From assembly GCA_049642705.1 (NCBI GenBank), contig JBARPB010000037.1, positions 1 to 16,160 on the forward strand: a DNA stretch of 16,160 nt, given 5' to 3'. The notes beneath the pieces are model-generated. The model had not been told where the DNA came from. It worked only from the letters and a program-made list of their open reading frames with translations, and did no database searches. Both the position numbers and the translations under genes were made by a program. Shown here in pieces: positions 13,387 to 16,160 of the stretch. This DNA comes from CAZYPU01 sp049642705 (GTDB lineage: Bacteria > Omnitrophota > Gorgyraeia > JABMRN01 > RBG-13-46-9). The number at the start of each line of letters is the position of its first letter. Positions within the stretch are counted from its first letter, which is position 1.

Positions 13387-13770
13387 CTACCGAACGGAAA
13401 CGGGAATAGCTATTTTTCCGCCGGGAATCATCTCCGCTTCTCCTGTGCTGATATTTTTTCGCCTGAAGGCAACAGCCGTTTCCCCTTTGCCAACAGCCTT
13501 GAAAGTCCAGACTTCCTTCCCTATCATGCCTTTGGGGCCTTTTTTCGAGGCTTTAAATTCGGAGCCGACCAATGTCAGGATGTCTTCGTCCAGAGGTTCG
13601 GCTAGTTCCCATTCAAACGGGCTTATTTTAAGGGCAGAGAGGGAAATGGTAAATTCTTTTCCCTGCTTTGTCTTTATCACTTTTTCCCGGGCGCATCCCG
13701 TAATAACCGCTGTTATGACGACAAGCGATAAAAGCGCCGTTACCGCTATTCTCGTAGAAAGGTTTCTCAT
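13387..13770 (-). CDS. Lipoprotein with chagasin-like (inhibitor I42) domain
   Basis: Predicted secreted lipoprotein of 127 residues. The signal runs from MRNLSTR through a hydrophobic core to VITG|C, with the lipidated cysteine at position 26. The mature part resembles the chagasin/I42 cysteine-protease inhibitor fold: a GKEFTISL strand, a short SPFEWEL in place of the NPTTGYxW loop, then GMIGKEVWTFKAVGKGETAVAFRR, the most characteristic block (GxxG, W.F.A.G.G.T, and RR before the last loop). The canonical inhibitory NPTTG and RPW loop residues are not present, so protease inhibition is doubtful. I chose ATG 13770 because GGGAGG lies about 9 bases upstream and the signal peptide fits; the frame is open further up to 13839. 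It sits between pilC and the pilins; a role in pilus assembly or pilin protection is speculation. Confidence 0.8.
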   Translation of the reverse strand: MRNLSTRIAVTALLSLVVITAVITGCAREKVIKTKQGKEFTISLSALKISPFEWELAEPLDEDILTLVGSEFKASKKGPKGMIGKEVWTFKAVGKGETAVAFRRKNISTGEAEMIPGGKIAIPVSVR

Positions 13771-13796
13771 GTTTTCCATCCTCCCTGTATTATTAA

Positions 13797-13825
13797 AGTA
13801 TACCTTGAAAAAGGTAAAAAAGCAA
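13797..13825 (-). promoter_or_regulatory. Probable promoter for lipoprotein-pilin genes
   Basis: TTGCTT (13825..13820), a 17-base spacer and TATACT (13802..13797) on the minus strand. Predicted start near 13790 is about 20 bases before the lipoprotein ATG. It would let pilins be made in larger amounts than PilB and PilC. Confidence 0.55.
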
Positions 13826-13846
13826 GAAAAGAGGCACACTTTGCGG

Positions 13847-15085
13847 CTAATGCCCCCCTCCCATGGCGCTGCCGAGCTTAAAAATGGGCATGTAGAGCGC
13901 GAGTACCACTACCGCTATGACCGCCCCGAGCGAAACCACAAGGATCGGCTCAATCATGGTCGTCAGGGTATTTGCAAAGGTATCGACTTCTTCTTCGTAG
14001 AAATCCGCCGTTTTATCCAAAAGTTCGGGCAAAGACCCCGAATCAACCCCCACCGATACCATCTGCAGCATAAGCGGGGGGAAGACTTTCATCTTGGTAA
14101 AGGCGGCGGGTATCGTTTCACCCTCTGTTACTAATTTACCGGATTCGATGCTGGCTTCCTCTATAATTATGTTGCCCGAGGTCTTGCCTACAAGGAATAA
14201 CGCCTCGGTTACGGATACCCCCTGCGCTAATAACGTGGAAAGCGTCCTGCAGAACTTGCTTATAGCGGCTTTTTTTATCACTTCCCCGAACATCGGAAGT
14301 CCCAGCAGCGTCTTATCAAACATGGTTCTTCCTTTTTTTGTGTTCTTTATAAAGAGAAAAAGCGAAAAGAACGTTACTATAAAGATAATAAGTATGGAAA
14401 ATATATTTTTAACGAAAAAACTGCTTATTTTGAATAAAAAAAGCGTAAGCCCCGGAAGCTCTGCCCCGAAGCTTTCATATATACCCTGAAACTTCGGTAT
14501 GATAAAAAGGGTTATTGCTGCGATGGCCAGCGTGAAAAAGCCCGCTATAAATGCGGGATAGGTTGTTGCCGAACGCATTTTTTTTACAAGGCGGTCTCTC
14601 GATTCCAGGTAGCGACTTAAGCGGATTAGCATATCGTCAAGCGCACCTACCTTCTCTCCCGCCTCGACTATTGCCAGAAACAGCGCCGAAAACACGCGGG
14701 GGTATTTTGCGAGGCTTTCGGAAAGCCCCTTTCCCTCCGTTACTTCCCTGCCGACACCTTCGAGAACCTCTTTTAACGCCGGGTTTCTTACCTCACCCGC
14801 TATACTCTTTATCGCATTTAAAATAGGGACGCCGCCCTGCAGCATGGTGGCCAATTGTCTGCACAAGACAACCAACTCAAATACCGTTACTCTGCCGTAG
14901 CCTATTTTAAGCGAAGAAAATACATCTTTTAGCGGGTTTTTCTTCTCCGGCGCTTCCTTAACGGAAACGACAGTGAGGTTTTTCCTTTCTAATCTCACGA
15001 TTAAATCTTCGTTTGAGAGGGCGTATTTTTTTCCTGTTACGGTTTTACCGCCCGCGTCCTTGGCCTTATATTTAAATTCCGGCAT
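13847..15085 (-). CDS. pilC: Type IV pilus inner-membrane platform protein (PilC/GspF)
   Basis: Polytopic platform protein that couples the assembly ATPase to pilin insertion. Its 412 residues have the standard two-repeat T2SSF layout: an N-terminal region (MPEFKYKAKD...GKTVTG), a first cytoplasmic domain about 67-170 with GEKVGALDDML (143-153), a membrane helix near 175-198, a second near 220-246, a second domain about 270-370 with GVDSGSLPELLDKTADFYEEEV (346-367), and a last membrane helix near 378-402. It ends in a Gly-rich tail (AMGGGH). It starts 5 bases after the PilB stop, with AAAAGGTG as a possible ribosome site inside the end of pilB. The neighbouring ATPase and pilins support a type IV pilus rather than a full type II secretion system, but the latter is not excluded by the window. 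Confidence 0.94.
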   Translation of the reverse strand: MPEFKYKAKDAGGKTVTGKKYALSNEDLIVRLERKNLTVVSVKEAPEKKNPLKDVFSSLKIGYGRVTVFELVVLCRQLATMLQGGVPILNAIKSIAGEVRNPALKEVLEGVGREVTEGKGLSESLAKYPRVFSALFLAIVEAGEKVGALDDMLIRLSRYLESRDRLVKKMRSATTYPAFIAGFFTLAIAAITLFIIPKFQGIYESFGAELPGLTLFLFKISSFFVKNIFSILIIFIVTFFSLFLFIKNTKKGRTMFDKTLLGLPMFGEVIKKAAISKFCRTLSTLLAQGVSVTEALFLVGKTSGNIIIEEASIESGKLVTEGETIPAAFTKMKVFPPLMLQMVSVGVDSGSLPELLDKTADFYEEEVDTFANTLTTMIEPILVVSLGAVIAVVVLALYMPIFKLGSAMGGGH

Positions 15086-15090
15086 ATCTT

Positions 15091-16160
15091 TTACAACACC
15101 TTTTCTACAAAGGTTACCTTTAAGACCTCTTCGACAGTCGTTATGCCTTCGTTTACCTTTTCAAGGCCGCTATGCAGGAGATCTTTCATTCCGAGTTTCA
15201 GCGCTACTTTCTTCAATTCGGCCTCGCCTATGCCTTCCAGAATCATTTTCTTTATTTCCTCGGTAATCGGAAAAAATTCAAAAATACCGACCCTGCCCTT
15301 GTACCCGGTGCCGCCGCACGCCTTGCAGCCGGTACCCTTGTAGAAAGTAACATTTTTAAGATCCGCGCCCAGCCTGTCTTCCAGGCCTTTTACGGCCGAT
15401 TCGCTCAGTTTCACTTTCTCCCTGCACTTCGTGCATATACGGCGTATTAACCGCTGGGCTACCACCAGATTCAGGCACGCTACGATAAGATACGGCTCAA
15501 GGCCCATATGAATAAGCCTGTATATTACGCCTGGAGCATCATTTGTATGGATAGTGCTCAGCACAAGGTGCCCGGTAAGCGAGGCCTTTACCGCGTTCTC
15601 AAGCGTCTCCAGGTCGCGTATCTCGCCTATCATTATTATGTCGGGGTCCTGCCTCAGGATTGTGCGCAGGCTCGAGGCAAAGGTAAGCCCTATGGCGGGC
15701 TTGATCTGGATCTGGTTTATTCCCTTTATCTGGTATTCCACGGGATCTTCGATGGTAACTATATTTTTTGCCGGTTCATTTATATAATTAAGGGCGGAAT
15801 AGAGGGTAGTGGTCTTGCCGCTTCCGGTCGGCCCCGTTACGAGAATCATGCCGTAGGGCTGCTTTAGAATATGTTTAAACTGCTTTATATTATCCTGGTA
15901 TAAGCCGAGATCTTCCATCTTTATTAGAAGGGCCGTCTTGTCCAGGAGCCTTAGCACTATCTTTTCGCCGAAAATGGTAGGTGTTGAGGCCAGCCGCACA
16001 TCAATGCTTTTATTTTGCGTGCCAAATTTAAATCTGCCGTCCTGGGGAAGCCTGTGTTCCGCTATATCCATATCGCCGAGTAATTTTATTCTGGTAAGAA
16101 TGGCTGATTCCATCGCTTTAGGCGGCGGGATAACCTCGCGGAGTATGCCGTCTATTCTAT
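15091..16160 (-). CDS. pilB: Type IV pilus/type II secretion assembly ATPase (PilB/GspE), C-terminal part
   Basis: Hexameric ATPase that powers pilus extension. About 355 residues are visible; the frame is open at 16160, so the N-terminal part (including any MshEN c-di-GMP-binding domain) is outside. The first visible residues (RIDGILREVIPPP) match the family just before the catalytic core, so Met at 16113 is internal. Seen in order: RLPQDGRF, Walker A GPTGSGKT (about 15834-15811), the aspartate box around TIEDPVEYQI, Walker B DPDIIMIGEIRD (about 15648-15613), the histidine box (TGHLVLSTIHTND), and a tetracysteine zinc site, CTKC and CKAC (about 15435-15316), before GYKGRVGIFEFF. The zinc site is typical of PilB and GspE and absent from the retraction ATPase PilT. 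It is followed directly by pilC. Confidence 0.95.
   Translation of the reverse strand, partial: RIDGILREVIPPPKAMESAILTRIKLLGDMDIAEHRLPQDGRFKFGTQNKSIDVRLASTPTIFGEKIVLRLLDKTALLIKMEDLGLYQDNIKQFKHILKQPYGMILVTGPTGSGKTTTLYSALNYINEPAKNIVTIEDPVEYQIKGINQIQIKPAIGLTFASSLRTILRQDPDIIMIGEIRDLETLENAVKASLTGHLVLSTIHTNDAPGVIYRLIHMGLEPYLIVACLNLVVAQRLIRRICTKCREKVKLSESAVKGLEDRLGADLKNVTFYKGTGCKACGGTGYKGRVGIFEFFPITEEIKKMILEGIGEAELKKVALKLGMKDLLHSGLEKVNEGITTVEEVLKVTFVEKVL

Larger units (their letters stand above)
12331..13387 (-). repeat. Tandem duplication of a pilin unit (about 530 bp per copy)
   Basis: Two direct copies, about 12868-13387 and 12332-12863. The first 190 bases of coding sequence differ at only about six positions. 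The 3' ends, including the last codons and the trailer with GGGCACTTTTATTTGCAAAA, are also nearly identical. The middle of each gene has diverged clearly. Each unit begins with GGGATATGAG and ends after the GCAAAA trailer. This mosaic of near-identical ends and different centre suggests recent duplication with diversification, or gene conversion of the ends. Confidence 0.88.

Noticed and set aside
13771..13839. 23-residue N-terminal extension of the lipoprotein (MCLFSCFF...)
   Set aside because: It overlaps the promoter and ribosome site, and would place the signal peptide internally; the ATG at 13770 has the right spacing to GGGAGG.
13187..14134. A 315-codon open frame on the plus strand
   Set aside because: Antisense to the pilin, the lipoprotein and the end of pilC; the translated sequence shows no family features and the opposite strand explains the region fully.
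1..16160. CRISPR arrays, tRNA or rRNA genes, transposases, prophage genes
   Set aside because: I found no regularly spaced repeats, cloverleaf-like sequences, rRNA motifs or mobile-element proteins on either strand.

Overview
All supportable genes in this window lie on the minus strand, so transcription runs from high to low coordinates. The content is that of a Gram-negative bacterial chromosome: a type IV pilus locus, HflK/HflC and a lipoprotein with a lipobox. The mix of long housekeeping operons with 4-base ATGA overlaps and GFTLVELL-type pilins fits an uncultured phylum of the Omnitrophota/Elusimicrobiota kind. That placement is an impression from gene style, not a demonstrated assignment.

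Region 1 (16160 to 11757) is the pilus locus. It holds the C-terminal part of a PilB/GspE assembly ATPase, the platform protein PilC/GspF, a small lipoprotein with a chagasin-like inhibitor domain, and three type IV pilin paralogues. Two of the pilins are a tandem duplication of about 530 bp. The region closes with a strong symmetric terminator. A promoter-like site between pilC and the lipoprotein gene could drive the pilins separately.

Region 2 (11754 to 2550) is a tightly packed operon led by a near-leaderless tatD: tatD, CPBP membrane protease, mtnA, thiL, tsaE, tsaB, alr, dinB, hflK, hflC. Neighbours overlap or lie within a few bases. The genes cover a TatD nuclease, the methionine salvage isomerase, thiamine diphosphate formation, tRNA t6A formation, D-alanine for the cell wall, lesion-bypass polymerase IV and the HflKC membrane complex. 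tsaB is abnormal twice: an in-frame TGA at codon 50, and a perfect 45-base palindromic element carried in frame in its coding sequence.

Region 3 (2540 to 2250) has no protein gene. It holds a complete transcription unit for a structured RNA: a consensus promoter, an RNA with every conserved block of the class I cyclic-di-GMP (GEMM-I) aptamer, an unusually long peripheral domain, a long-range closing stem and an intrinsic terminator.

Region 4 (2221 to 1) is a branched-chain amino acid operon with its own promoter: ilvD followed by ilvB, which runs off the window.

The most notable items are the self-contained c-di-GMP-I RNA upstream of ilvD, the palindromic insert plus internal stop in tsaB, and the duplicated pilin whose second copy has ATA where the first has its ATG start.
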